This document shows, piece by piece, positions 25,394-36,769 of a stretch of DNA of 64,000 nucleotides. Each line of letters begins with the position of its first letter. Position 1 is the first letter of the stretch. The stretch comes from Petrolisthes cinctipes (lineage: Eukaryota > Arthropoda > Malacostraca > Decapoda > Porcellanidae): assembly GCA_033782935.1 (NCBI GenBank), contig JAWQEG010004729.1:20001-84000 (forward strand), in the 5' to 3' direction. The position numbers and the translations under genes were made by a program. Under the pieces are notes generated by a model. The model did no database searches. It had not been told where the DNA came from and worked only from the letters and a program-made list of their open reading frames with translations.

Positions 25394-26274
25394 CATCATC
25401 ATCATCATCATCTCTAGCCTCTTTGCAGCAACTTATAATGATATGATAATGGTTGGATAAATAACATTGTCAAAGAAAAAGAAGAAGACGAAGAAGAAGC
25501 CGGTGAGGAAGGAAATGCGGATAATAAAAAGAAAGTAATTATTGTGAACGATGAGAGACGAACAATAGACAAAGAGAACAATGATGAGAGGAAGAGAAAA
25601 TAGTTGCATAAGTTTATAAGGGGAAGTAAAATAAATTGAATTGAGATAAAGAAAGACCCTCTATAAGAAATTATAAAATCAAGAGAAGTAAAAGAAGTTG
25701 AAATGGAAAAGAAGAAAGAGAGGATAAGAGAAAGAGAAAGAAAACATGAACCAAAGAAAGGAACGAAAGAGAACAGAGGATAACATGGAAGAAATAAGAT
25801 ATAAAGCATAGAAAGAAACTCGAGAAAGCGTAGAATAAAAGGGAAAGAGGAAGAAGGTATAAACATTGGAAAGGAAGGCGAGAAAACATATGATAAAAAG
25901 GAAGAGAAGGAAAGTGGGAAGGAGTAGAAGGAACCCAGAGAAAATAGCGACGAAAAGTGAGGAAAGAAAATAAATGAAATATCGAAGAGGAAGCAACCAT
26001 TTACGGAGCGGAGATCAGGAGGGGAGAGGGGAAAATAATTGAGAAAGATGAGTGAGGCTCCAGAGATGAGAAGGTGAAGGGGAGGCTGGCCCTGAGATGA
26101 GAAGGTGAAGGGAAGGGGAGGCTGGCCCTGGGTGAAAAGGAGGAGAAACACATACGAAGGGAACACAGAAGTCAGAGTGGAGAGTAGAGGGATGGATTTA
26201 CGGGATTTAGATAGGGAATGGTGCTCTGGTCTTCCCTCCACTCTTGTTACTGAAAGGGGACAAGTTGTTGGATG
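25394..26274. other. Long purine-biased tract, no gene
   Basis: About 25470-26200 on the plus strand is mostly A and G (GAAGAAGA and GGAAAG motifs). Its complement is a Phe/Leu/Ser-rich open frame with no conserved motif, which I read as a composition artefact. Confidence 0.6.
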
Positions 26275-26369
26275 TACACTACACTCTAGTCTAGGGCTAA
26301 AGTCGTGTCCATTACCACCAGAGGTCACTGTTATCATTTGGCTCGTTTGTGGGGCTATACTTATATAAT

Positions 26370-26443
<74 letters not shown>

Positions 26444-26650
26444 ACAGACAGACATACACAAAATAAATAATAAATAAATATGTGAATAACAATAAATAAA
26501 ATAAAATAACTAACTCTCTATGGAACTCGAGATGGGTTTATACTGCCGAGTCGTGTATGGATGATAAATATTACACGCACACTGCACTAAAGGCTAAGCG
26601 ATTACACTGACCTCTGGTGGCAGCGAACATGACTTTAGTCCTAACGTGTA
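26275..26650. mobile_element. TA-flanked MITE with internal (CA)n microsatellite
   Basis: Inverted ends: the left has TACACTACACT...GCTAAAGTCGTGTCC then CCACCAGAGGTCACTGT. The right, on the opposite strand, has TACACGTTAGGACTAAAGTC then CCACCAGAGGTCAGTGT. Between them lies a CA run (26373-26439). The same layout occurs at 44455-45050. Confidence 0.65.
26373..26439. repeat. (CA)n microsatellite inside a MITE
   Basis: A perfect CA run of about 33 units in the centre of the inverted-repeat element. Confidence 0.97.
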
Positions 26651-28253
26651 CAGCACAATAAAATCTTCTCATCGCATATAGAGCAATATCACGAAACATT
26701 TTGACATTTTGTTTGTAATTTGTCAAGTATTTATATATGACTATAGTTTGGCCTTTGTAGTCGTTTGGAAGGATTACTGGTTTATCTTCAATTTATTTGC
26801 TACAAAGAAAATCCCCACTTTGATCGGTAGCGGTGTGGTGGTGGTCCTCAGGAAGGGAGTAGCGTCCTCAACACCTTCTGACGAGCACCTGAACATGAAT
26901 GGTAAGCACCTGTCCTGGTCCTTAGGGTCTTAATCAGCAGCATGGTGAAGGTCAATTTCTGGGGTAAAGCAACTCAATACTGGCTAATGAACACCCAGCC
27001 CTGGAAGGAAGGATACCTACCTATCATGGTTTTGAAAGCCTGGACCGTATGTATTTGCTTTGCGCATGGGAAACCTCTCTGACCGAAAGAGTAATAAAGG
27101 GCTGAATAGAAATGATCCCTTGAAATAGAAAAATCTGAAATACTCACAAAGGCGGAAGATAACCAATTAATTTTAAAGCTATTTATTTTTTTTTATTTTT
27201 ATTTTTTTTATATACAGATTAATAATTGTGAGGGATAAAATTACAGGAAAAAAAGCACGAATGTGAATTAACTGAAGGGCATAAAATAGGGAGAGGGTGA
27301 ATGATAATAAGCATACAGGTAATAAAATGCAGAACTATAGATAAACTAAAGGGGACACAGCAAAGAGTGAGGGAATGACGAGAAGGATAAAACAGGACCC
27401 GACCATGTCAGGGACTCTATCCAGCTCTCAAATCTTTTGGTCTTGGACCGTATAATGACAAAGGTTGAGACGAGATCATGTGAAGAACGAAGACAACAAA
27501 CACCCTTCCTTTATCAGATTTAGAACTTCTGTTGATGTTGCCAGTCTGAGAGACGCAATGAATGGCCGGGGAGACCAGGAAGGAAGCGAAGGGAAGATAC
27601 AAAATAAGAGAAAAGGGAGGAGGATAACAAGTTGGAAATGGGACAGTTACAGTAAGTGGCATAGATATGGGAATGGGTCAGGAGCTGTTTTTTCCCCGAG
27701 TACAAACTTTTCTCCTTTCCGTGTCTTCCTCATCCTCATAGTGGCACCGTCGTCTTAAGGTACATCAAAAACTATTGTAAAATTATTCGTTCAATTGCAG
27801 AGATGATACGCCACCAGAGTAGAAGAGAAAAAAAATGTATATGCTTAATACTGAAAGAAGAATTTGGTTTAGGCCTAGTTACTTTACTATTATTTACATA
27901 GAATATAATAGGGTACTAATATTCACTTCAAGAAATCAGCTTTCACAATAGCTAAAGTTTCTCATGACAAGTAAAATGCAATAGAAATACGACTACTTTT
28001 TGACACTACTTTTGCCTAGTTTAGGTAGGACAAGTTATAAAGCCATAAGTTACTGGTCAGTATTTTTTCACTCACACTAAGAAGGAGAGAGGGCTTATGT
28101 GGGACAGAGGGGAAGGGAAGAAGAAGGGAAGGCATAGGAGGAGAGGTTTATACTCTCCCTGTGTCCCTCTTTTACCCCTTAAGTCCCCCCCCCCTCACAC
28201 ACACAGACATGACCCCAAAACATTTAGACACTCACACATACTGTATATCTACT

Positions 28254-28254
<1 letters not shown>

Positions 28255-28335
<81 letters not shown>

Positions 28336-28375
28336 GCACACACAAACAAACAAACAAATGAACACAAACACACAA

Positions 28376-28450
<75 letters not shown>
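28255..28450. repeat. Two (CA)n arrays separated by 48 bp
   Basis: CA runs at 28255-28331 and 28380-28450, joined by a CAAA/CACG-rich linker that looks like decayed CA repeat. Confidence 0.95.
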
Positions 28451-28455
<5 letters not shown>

Positions 28456-28649
28456 AACACCCACACATTCTAAAAGATCGATGAGGAAAACTTTTAATAT
28501 ATTCATCCAAGTTGGGTTCCCACAGAAACTTCTTATGGCAAATTACAATAAAAGCAGTAAAGGAAACAATACCGTAGAGAAGAAAAATCCGAAGAAAATG
28601 GGAATCGGAAGAAAGAGATCAGTATATGCAGGAGAAGAACGAGAAAGAA

Positions 28650-28862
28650 GAGGAGGAGGAGGAGGAGGAGGAGGAGGGGAAACAGGCAAGAGAGAGATAA
28701 GAAAAGCGAGCGGAAGAGGGGTCACAGGAGGAGAAGGAGGAGGAGGAGGAGGGAAAAGAGAAGTAGTAGTAGGAGGAGGAGAGGGAGAAGAAGAAGGGGA
28801 AGGAAAAGTAAGAGGAGGAGGGGGAGAAGGAGAAGGGGAAGGAGAAGGAAGAGGTGGAAGAA
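28650..28862. repeat. (GGA)n-rich polypurine tract
   Basis: Clusters of GGA and GGAGAA triplets on the plus strand. The pairs of G are spaced regularly enough that G-quadruplex formation is conceivable. Confidence 0.8.
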
Positions 28863-30064
28863 GATGGATACTGAGGCAGTGATTATTATGTTTCATCTAC
28901 TAGTAGCTATATTCATTCAACCTGAAATAAATAATAACCAAATAATGGACAGGAAAGCACAATAAAAGGTAACAATACTGTACACCATGGAGGCAGCTGT
29001 GCATTGCATATTTAACTGAACCTTAAATTAGCACCTGGAAGAAATGGTAACGAATATTAATCCTGAATACAAAGAACACTCCAAACACAACGAGTCTATA
29101 AATGATAAATGAAGACAAGAAGACTGTGCTTGGCCATGAAGACCTTATGTCACAAGGGAGGAGAAGACAGAGAAGAACGACAGTAAGGAAAAACAAGAGG
29201 ATGTATCCATCAACTTTTATGGGGACGGGGGCTGTCAATGTCCATCTTCAATAACCCATGTGTTTGTGTGTACAGTTCGTCTGAGTAACTTGGGAGTGTA
29301 CAAATATATATAACCTTAGTGAGATGCCTGAGGTTGTTAGATATTATATTAACGTAGTCTTGCATCGTCAAAAGAAAATAACCAGTGCTGTTCTTCCACA
29401 TGACCCCCCCACTTTTAGAGGAACAACAGTAATACATCATTTCCTGAGACAGCGAGACCGCAGCTGAAATCGACAATAATATTTCACGAGGGAGCTCTCT
29501 TCTTCTTCCGGGTAGGGTCAGGTATGGTTTTGCTCGTGATCTGAAGAATGAGTTTCCGGACGCAGCGTGAAATATTACCAGAAACAAGCACCTGGAGCTG
29601 TGGCCTCATTCTTTATACGTTCGCAGATGTCTGTTTCTTCTTCTTTGTAGCTCACGATGTCTCAGTGGGAGTCAGTGCTGTGATTACTGCTGTTAGAGAG
29701 TCGGCAAAGAAAATATTCGTCTCCAGTGAGGTTAGCTTGCAGTGCCTCCAAAATATCGCTCGAGTATATCAATGATCACAATGAGAATGCTCTTCCTCAC
29801 TCTGTAACGCATATAAGGACTCATGCATCACAAGAAATATATAAGAATGGCCTATAATTTACCGAGGAATGTGTAAACTTTAATTATATATAAGGCAGAA
29901 AGAAAATCATCTTGAAAGCAATGACTGAAAATGTGCACCGGGGTAAGGATACGTGCTAGATGATACTTTATCTTGTATAATTAATAACACATGTATTTAA
30001 TAGCAGTCGTAACATTCTTAATACTTGAAACATGAATTCTCCACACACAACTAAAGAATAATAA

Positions 30065-30171
<107 letters not shown>

Positions 30172-30592
30172 CGATATAAGAATACGGGTTAGTTCCTCAG
30201 AGCTAAGCGAGGACTCGGAATGAATATTGTATTTACGGGAGATACCAGTAACTATTGTGTCGAAAACTTTCTTACAAAGATGATAGCTATAATGAAGATT
30301 GATCGCCTCTGAATATACCTTTAGTGAAATAATAACACCCAAATTATGTAGATCAGGTGAATGGGGAGGAAATCTATAAGAGAGATTTATACACGAGGGA
30401 GATGGATGGTTTCCCCTGGCAGGAGTATCCGAACCACTGTAAAGAGAGGGAAAGAACGTGTGTAAGTAAAGGTAGTATCAAGATAAATAGCTGAAGTTTG
30501 TGATGGAGGAAATGTAGGGGGAAAAAACACACACAGTATCTGAATAGAGGGAAGGAAACAAGATGTAAGGCATGGGTCTGTGATGGATATGT

Positions 30593-30753
30593 TTAAGGGG
30601 AGAGTATACTTTTGGTACATTGGAGTGCCTTGATTCCTCCAAAGTATGCCAGAAAACAGAACCAGAGGATCAAAGATAATGGTGGCCTGTTGCTTGGAAT
30701 AGTTTGGAGGAATAAATTGCTCCGGATTTACCAACACTGTATCCTCCCCTTAA
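30593..30753 (+). mobile_element. TTAA MITE, subfamily B, near-intact
   Basis: Left end TTAAGGGGAGAGTATACTTT, core GCCTTGATTCCTCCAAAGTA, middle GGCCTGTTGCTTGGAATAGT, right TTTACCAACACTG and CCTCCCCTTAA. It shares its right TTAA (30750-30753) with the next element. Confidence 0.92.
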
Positions 30754-30911
30754 GGACCCACGCGATGTAGTACGGAAATTGGAGGTTAGAGAAAGCCCTT
30801 CAAACATTGCCACGAAACACCACCTACATTAATTAAAGGAGCTTGTTTCGTGGCATAGTCAGGAGGAATCAGAAGCCACCAGATCTCATACACGATCACA
30901 GGGTCCCTTAA
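30750..30911. mobile_element. TTAA MITE, subfamily C
   Basis: Left end TTAAGGACCCACGCGATGTA, arms CAAACATTGCCACGAAACAC and GCTTGTTTCGTGGCATAGTC, right end ACAGGGTCCCTTAA. Subfamily C has GGGACCC in place of GGGGAGA next to TTAA. Confidence 0.88.
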
Positions 30912-31279
30912 GAAGATAATGATTGCCTGGGAAAGTGTTTAGGGGAGAAAGGGTTCATGGAGATTTAAAGAATAGGAGATAAGATGGAAAAGAATAAGTT
31001 AATTTGATCAAAGTTGTATCAGATGAAGTAAAGGATGTTAAGACAGTTATTTTTCACTTCCACTGCTAAATTGAGGAGTTTCATTCTTTGTTTAGTATCC
31101 CCTCTTCTTACACCCATCCATCTTTAAACATACTTTCGTAAGATATTACTCTACATAAGAACTATATATTTCCTTCCTTCCTTCTTTTCCGTCACAGTTT
31201 CTAGTAGACAACGTTGCCCGTACTATCTCTTTCTCATCATAATATATCAGGCGAAAACAATGACATAATAATGGAGATG

Positions 31280-31440
31280 TACAGCCACGAGCACTCATAA
31301 GTATACAGGTGTGCTTCGAATACCTGGAGACACTAAATCAATGCACAATAAAATCTCCATTGGAATTACTTCGTTGGTGAAATTGGACTGTTCGAAGCTT
31401 CAACCAACCCTGTGTATACTTATTAGTGCTCGTGACTGTA
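31280..31440. mobile_element. Tc1/mariner-like MITE, copy 1
   Basis: The left end TACAGCCACGAGCACTCATA and, on the opposite strand, the right end TACAGTCACGAGCACTAATA form inverted repeats with TA at both boundaries. The interior shares TCTCCATTGGAATTACTTCG with the copy at 41535-41694. Confidence 0.88.
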
Positions 31441-31464
31441 CAGTATGTAGTATATATGACAAAA

Positions 31465-31637
31465 TTAAGGGGAGAGGGGAGATTCTCTTGTTGTTGGAGA
31501 TATTGAAAGTCTCTGATTCCTCCAAACTATGCCATAAAACAAGTCTCATATTAGTACCACTGAGGACGTCTGTTTTCTTGTACAGTCAGATGGAATAAGA
31601 AGCCTTCCAATTTACCAACAATATAATCTCCCCTTAA
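31465..31637. mobile_element. TTAA MITE, subfamily A, near-intact
   Basis: Left end TTAAGGGGAGAGGGGAGATT, core TCTGATTCCTCCAAACTATG, loop ATTAGTACCACTGAGGAC, right arm CTTCCAATTTACCAACAA and right end AATCTCCCCTTAA. It begins 25 bp after the preceding mariner-like element. Confidence 0.9.
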
Positions 31638-31784
31638 GCTGAAAAAAATGTACCAGAAATAGAGAAAAAGGAGACTAAGTGATATGAATAAGTAGCCTTC
31701 CAATTTACCAACAAGATAATCTCTCCTTAAGCTGAAAAAAATGTACCAATAGAGAAATAGAGAAAAAGAAGAGTCAATGATATT
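31594..31784. repeat. ~96-bp tandem duplication including a MITE right arm
   Basis: GAATAAG(A/T)AGCCTTCCAATT through CCTTAAGCTGAAAAAAATGT and a trailing AATAGAGAAAAAG segment occur twice in direct orientation (starts near 31594 and 31691). The second MITE end is therefore a by-product of local duplication, not a separate insertion. Confidence 0.88.
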
Positions 31785-32277
31785 ATGGATGAAGACAGTG
31801 AAATAAATGGAAGGGCACATATATAGAGGGAGGAGAGAAGAGGATATGGGGTTGGCTGTAGACGGCCTGGGTTGGGGAAGATCAGCCCAAATCCATTTCC
31901 TCTCCGGTAACAAAGCGATGGGTTGTATCATGAATATTATCCCTCTACATTTTCGGGGGAACATAATTTCAGCTGCTATGGCACGTACGGTCGCGGACAT
32001 AAGATTTGATACACATGGGGTGACACACACATGCATATTACTACTGTATCTGACCATTGGTTGTATGTGATTTTTATGATAAATTGTTTTTATTAATGTG
32101 TGGCTATGAATAATTAAAACTCACTACTAAAAGAAATGTCAAACATATGTGCATTGAAATTATTGTCAGCGACTGTACACTATATATTATAAATTATAAT
32201 ATAAGTTAATTTCGTGAAGTGCTAGATATATATTATATATATATATATATATAAAATAAAGAGGCATCAGGGAAGTA

Positions 32278-32284
32278 TGTGTGT

Positions 32285-32326
<42 letters not shown>
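32278..32326. repeat. (TG)n microsatellite
   Basis: A TG run with one TA interruption near its left end. Confidence 0.95.
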
Positions 32327-32329
<3 letters not shown>

Positions 32330-32537
32330 TGATGTAGCAAAATATATAACAATAATATAAGTTGTCTTCGGTAAGCGCTAGATAATAAAAAAAAAAGAGC
32401 GTGGGAGGCACCAGTGACGTAAGTGTGTGTATAGGTGGTGTAACAGACAAACAGGACCAAGAGAGTAATGTTTACCAGATCCAACACGGCCTGAGTGATG
32501 TGATGTAAGCCGCACCCACCAACCAACCATTAATAAA

Positions 32538-32650
32538 GAAGGGAAGGGAAGGGAAGGGAAGGGAAGGGAAGAAAGGAGCGTTGTCGTGTTCCTTTTACTC
32601 AAGACCGACAACTCACTCATTCCTTCATTCATTCCTTCATTCATTCATTC
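32538..32650. repeat. (GGGAA)n and (CATT)n short arrays
   Basis: About 7 GGGAA units (32538-32572), and TCATTCCTTCAT repeats at 32614-32650. Confidence 0.9.
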
Positions 32651-33004
32651 GGGCCTTTCCTCACTTAGGCCTATCTACCCACCACAACACTGTCTCTCCT
32701 CATTACATTACTGATCTGGGTACCTTCTCTGTCTCACCAACTCTGTAGACCTTTTCTCGCTTATCGACTCTAACTCCCCTGCCTGCCTCCTCTCCCTGTA
32801 CTTTCTACCAACCAATCAACCACACAGAAATTCTACCTTCCCAGCTTAACTAATCTACCTACAAATCCTATTGTATCTACCTTTTCCAACTGGTCTATCT
32901 ATCCTTCGTGTGCATTCTACCCTCTACCTACTCTGCCTTTATATGTATCTACTTTCTGTTATCCTATCTACTTTTCTCTGTCTTCCCTTCCTATATTATT
33001 GTAT

Positions 33005-33220
33005 CATTCCTCCTAACCTTCTCCATTTAATTTAACCCCCGAGTTCAGTCTACCTTTTATTGCCAGTGTGTAACCCTTCCCTAATATCCTCCCTTCCTAC
33101 ATTGTCTCATTCTTCCTAGCCTTCTCCATTTAATTTAACCCCCGAGTTCAGTCTACCTTTCACTGTCAACCAACCCTACCTTCCCTCTCTGCCAGTGTGT
33201 TACCCTTCCCTAATGTCCTC
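33005..33220. repeat. ~95-bp tandem duplication
   Basis: CCTTCTCCATTTAATTTAAC followed by CCCCGAGTTCAGTCTACCTT occurs twice (near 33019 and 33119), and GCCAGTGTGT(A/T)ACCCTTCCC follows each copy. Confidence 0.88.
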
Positions 33221-33544
33221 TGTCTAGCTAATCTAATCTACTTATTATTCTACCCACTTAGTCTAGGGCAGTACATCAGTCTCTCGTGTGCTGTATAAGC
33301 CTTCCTGCCAACTATGATCAACTTAATCTCCTTATCTCGTCTGTCTTCCCAGTGACCTACCATATTCTACTCTCTCTCTCTACCTCCTGGAATTAGTATA
33401 TCTATATACATTTAACCCATATTGTCTTTCCAATGTACAGTGGACAGTTTTGTTTTTATCTTAGTTATATTTTCCTCACTTGCACTGCCTTCCTCCACTC
33501 TAACTGTCTTCCCCATTCCCCCATTCCACCCTCTCCCATTCCTC

Positions 33545-33830
33545 CTACCTTCAACCATTTCCCCATTCTACCATTCCCACAATCATCTACCATTCCCACA
33601 ATCATCTACCATTTCTCCACTCTACTATTCCCACAATCATATACCATTTCCCACCATTCTACCATTCCAACAATCATCAACCCCATTTAACTATTCCCAC
33701 AATCTTCTACCATTCCCACAATTATCTACCACATCCCACCATTCTACCATTCCCACAATCATATACCACATCCCACCATTCTACTATTCCCACAATTATC
33801 TACCATTTCCTATTCTACCATTCCCAGGGC
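33545..33830. repeat. Degenerate minisatellite (CCATTCCCACAATCATCTA)
   Basis: CATTCCCACAATCATCTACC and variants recur about 9 times, in units of roughly 18 to 36 bp. It yields an open frame rich in Ser, Pro, His and Ile that is not a real protein. Confidence 0.88.
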
Positions 33831-34535
33831 AGTCTAGGCTCCTCTATTACATAATTTATAATACATTACCTCAACTTAACAAATGTAAATATTTAATGCA
33901 ATCAGAAGTTCACCAAAACCCAGGTAATCTCTTCCTCACCACCACCACCACATAATTATTATCCTTATATTTTATTACTAAGTGTATCATATAAGTTTCA
34001 AGCCTCAGTCTGTGTAATTATTTGTTTGTTTGTTTGTCAGCAGGATTACGCCAAAAAAAAAAAATATGTGTAGATTTATTACGATTCTTATTTATTCATT
34101 TATTTATCTAATATTTATTTGTTTTGCTTACCAAAGTTGCACCTCGTGAATGAAAACAAGTGATCATATTTTTTTAAATTTTATTCTCGTTTTATCCCAC
34201 CGAGCGGAAGGATGGCTGGCATATCCCGGCTAACAATCTCGCTGGAATTAAACCCCCTTTTTATTTCCACGACCAACATAAAAAAAAACACGTCCTATTA
34301 TCCCTTCACTTGTCCTTGATTCTAAGTGATACAGTCATGCCTATAATTCTTGCATTTCCACATCTTTAACCAATCATTTGTATGGTAATGGGTCTATGTA
34401 TAACTCAATGTGTGCTCTCTACAAATACCTCCATACCAGATATTGGATTTTTTTTTTCTGTGCTTGAAAAATGAAAAAAAAAAAAAAAAAAAAGTGCTAT
34501 GACGAACTTGTGACTCAGGAGTGGAGGGGTGTTAA

Positions 34536-34698
34536 TTAAGAGTGGTGGGTAGTATAGTGTTGGTAAATCTGGACCAACTGAATCTTCCAAACTATTCCAT
34601 GCAACAAGACTCCACTATTTTTTGTTAATCTAGCCTTGTTTCCTGGCATACTTTGGAAGAATCAAGGCACTCTGATGTACGAAAAGTATACTACCACC
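34536..34698 (-). mobile_element. TTAA MITE, subfamily B, reverse orientation
   Basis: Reads GTGTTGGTAAATCTGGACCA, then GAATCTTCCAAACTATTCC, then CCTTGTTTCCTGGCATACTT and GAAAAGTATACTACC: the B consensus on the minus strand. The ends are partly eroded. Confidence 0.8.
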
Positions 34699-34807
34699 AT
34701 ATATTACGAGTGGTTAGTTATCTGACTCGTTTTCATCTGCTACGTAATCTGTAAGGAAGTTATATATTTTTTTTTATCTTTTCCTGATTTCTTTTTTCTT
34801 ATGTGAA

Positions 34808-34972
34808 TCGTCTGGTGGGATGCGATTGGAGGACTACAGTTTCCTCCATAATATGCCAGGGAACGGACGTAATCAATATAAAAAGAGTAGGGAATCTGTT
34901 ATGCTGCATAGTTTGGAGGGCTGAGTAGACACCAAGTTACCAAAAGCAGACGATCGATCCTCTCTCAGTAAT
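34808..34972. mobile_element. TTAA MITE, subfamily A, degenerate
   Basis: Arms GGAGGACTACAGTTTCCTCC and CATAGTTTGGAGGGCTGAG; the ends have lost TTAA. Confidence 0.72.
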
Positions 34973-35184
34973 CCTCCTCCGCCTGGTTACGCAATAGTTT
35001 CACCAAAGTCAATATTATACTCATTTTTTTTTCTTTCTTTCTTTGGTGATGCGCAACTAACCTTGACCAACCTCTCCCCTTCCCTCGACAACTTTTCTCA
35101 TCAAAACTCCTCCTGCCTTCCTTCCTTCCCTTGCCTTGCCTTCCCTTCCCTGCTCCTACACTCCATACTAGACCACACCTTGGG

Positions 35185-35342
35185 AATCTCTTTGATGTGA
35201 GCTGAAGAGCTATTGATTCCTCCAAACTATGCCAGGAAGCAGACGACCTCAACCCTAAACTAAGAGGGAATCCGTTTCGTGGCCAAGTTTGGAGGATTCA
35301 GCAGCCCCCCAATTTGACCACATTAGAGTATTCCCACAAGGG
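35185..35342. mobile_element. TTAA MITE, subfamily A
   Basis: Arms GAGCTATTGATTCCTCCAAA and CCGTTTCGTGGCCAAGTTTG, then CAGCCCCCCAATTTGACCAC. The outer ends are eroded. Confidence 0.78.
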
Positions 35343-35623
35343 GGCAAGTAAAGTAGGTTTAGGATGAACAGGGGATACAAAATTCCCTCGTGAAGTGCCA
35401 AGAAACTGATTATCTCTCTTATCTCCACTTCTATTACGAATAGTTAGTTAGTTAGTTAATTTATTGACAAAAGAACAAATATTACATAAACAAAAGAAAA
35501 TCAGTACATATTTTTTGTCCAATAAAGAATTAATTTCTTTCCTATTGTAGAGGACATGATTTGAATCATTTATAAGTGCTCAACACTTCAAATACATAAT
35601 TACACATCTCCTTTATGTGAGAG

Positions 35624-35953
35624 TTATCTTTCATTAAATCGGACTTGAGCAGTCAATGGACACTGTAGCAACACGTGTCGTTCAGTCTGAACTTGACTGT
35701 CGCCACACAAACCAAGCCTCTGCTCGGCAGGTGTCCGACTCCACCTGCCCGTTTCTATTCTAAGATTATGTGACATCAGCCTCAGTCTTGAGAACGACTC
35801 GAGTTGGTAGTCAGGCATATATAAATCTGTCCTAGTATATACTTCATGTACTGTCAACATTGGGTTAAACTCTGTTTTGTATGTGATAATCTTGGTTGCA
35901 CTGTCTGGTTTGCTTCTTATAAAATGTCTTATTTTCCAGTGGGTCATTATCAA
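35624..35953 (-). pseudogene. LINE C-terminal Cys/His segment
   Basis: A 109-codon segment in another frame ends in LCGDSQVQTERHVLLQCPLT: a C-x(n)-H-x(4)-C spacing typical of the C-terminal zinc-knuckle-like motif of non-LTR elements. A frameshift between 35954 and 36083 separates it from the RT segment. Confidence 0.8.
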
Positions 35954-36083
35954 ACCTTAATAACATTTCTCTGCACAGAAATCTATAGCCAGGTGTGTTT
36001 CATTGTCTACACAGTTCATATACAGTACAAAAGGGTTGTTCCATGTCCAAAGAGTCTAGCTTAGATTTTAAGAAATTATACCT

Positions 36084-36769
36084 TCATTTCTTCACAATGT
36101 CAATTACAGGTGAAATACAACATTCAATCATACACAGATTTATGCTTGTATTTTTCCTTACCCTTAATAAGCACTTAACCATCATGTTGTATTGTCTTTC
36201 CAAGCTTTTAAACTTATTGGTCAACCACGACACACTACTATACAATAATGTCACCGCCGCATCGAACACTTTTTTCTTATATACAAATGGCATTTTCGTG
36301 TTTGCAGCACAAAAAATTGAAAATTTGTTAAGCACTGCCTCACTCTGTGTCTGGTGTAAATTCAACACCTCGTCCATCTTAGCAGTGTCCGTAAACCAGG
36401 CGCCAAGGTACAAGTACCTGGAACCATAGCTCAAGCTTACCCTACCTACTCTGATGTCACGCTTATCTCTCTCTTCACCGTTGATAACAAAAAATTTTGT
36501 TTTCTTTTCATTAATAACCATTCCATAATCACTGCAATAACTCCACACAATATTCATCTGTCTTTCACACATTTCCCTACTTGTTGCTAGTATCACAGCA
36601 TCATCCATTAAGAGTATACTATAGTGTGTAAGTCACCCAAGAAACCATCTGTTCATTTTTCAGCATTTTCACCATGTTATCAATATACAATGTAAACAGC
36701 AGACAACTGGTCGGGGCCCCCTGGCGAACACCAATGGATGATTCAATTACTGCAGACTTCATAACGTTT
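36084..36769 (-). pseudogene. LINE reverse transcriptase, palm part 2 and thumb
   Basis: After a frameshift the VRQGAPTSCLL motif (motif B) appears near 36719. A second frame change lies near 36610-36660. The catalytic box reads LMDDAVILATSRE (36570-36611) in place of the common YADD; LMDD-type boxes are known in some LINE lineages, so this may not be damage. It continues with YGMVINEKKTKFFVING and a thumb/connection region to a stop at 36084. Confidence 0.85.

Larger units (their letters stand above)
31785..34531. other. No gene seen; TA/TG arrays and pyrimidine-rich minisatellites
   Basis: TA run near 32229-32253, TG run at 32278-32326, GGGAA run at about 32538-32572, CATT repeats at about 32614-32650. 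The rest to 33840 is strongly pyrimidine- or AC-biased on the plus strand. Confidence 0.55.

Noticed and set aside
25414..26445. 343-codon open frame on the minus strand, hydrophobic and rich in Ser, Phe and Leu
   Set aside because: It starts in a (CA)n microsatellite and reads the complement of a polypurine tract. Hydrophobicity comes from T/C bias; no conserved motif or transmembrane family signature.
28097..28882. 261-codon frame with poly-His/Thr and poly-Gly/Glu
   Set aside because: It translates two (CA)n arrays and a GGA tract; no gene evidence.
29210..29587. 125-codon minus-strand frame
   Set aside because: No recognisable domain, no compositional contrast with its surroundings and no splice context I could support.
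31551..32057. 168-codon minus-strand frame with repeated GDYLVGKLEG segments
   Set aside because: The repeated peptide is the translated tandem duplication of a MITE arm (31594-31784), not a protein repeat.
33422..33955. 177-codon frame
   Set aside because: Derived from the CCATTCCCACAATC minisatellite; no initiation context or homology.
35370..35415. Half MITE beside the LINE 3' end (TTCCCTCGTGAAGTGCCAAG)
   Set aside because: The resemblance to the MITE core is weak, and the expected opposite arm is not found on the other side of the LINE near 37435.
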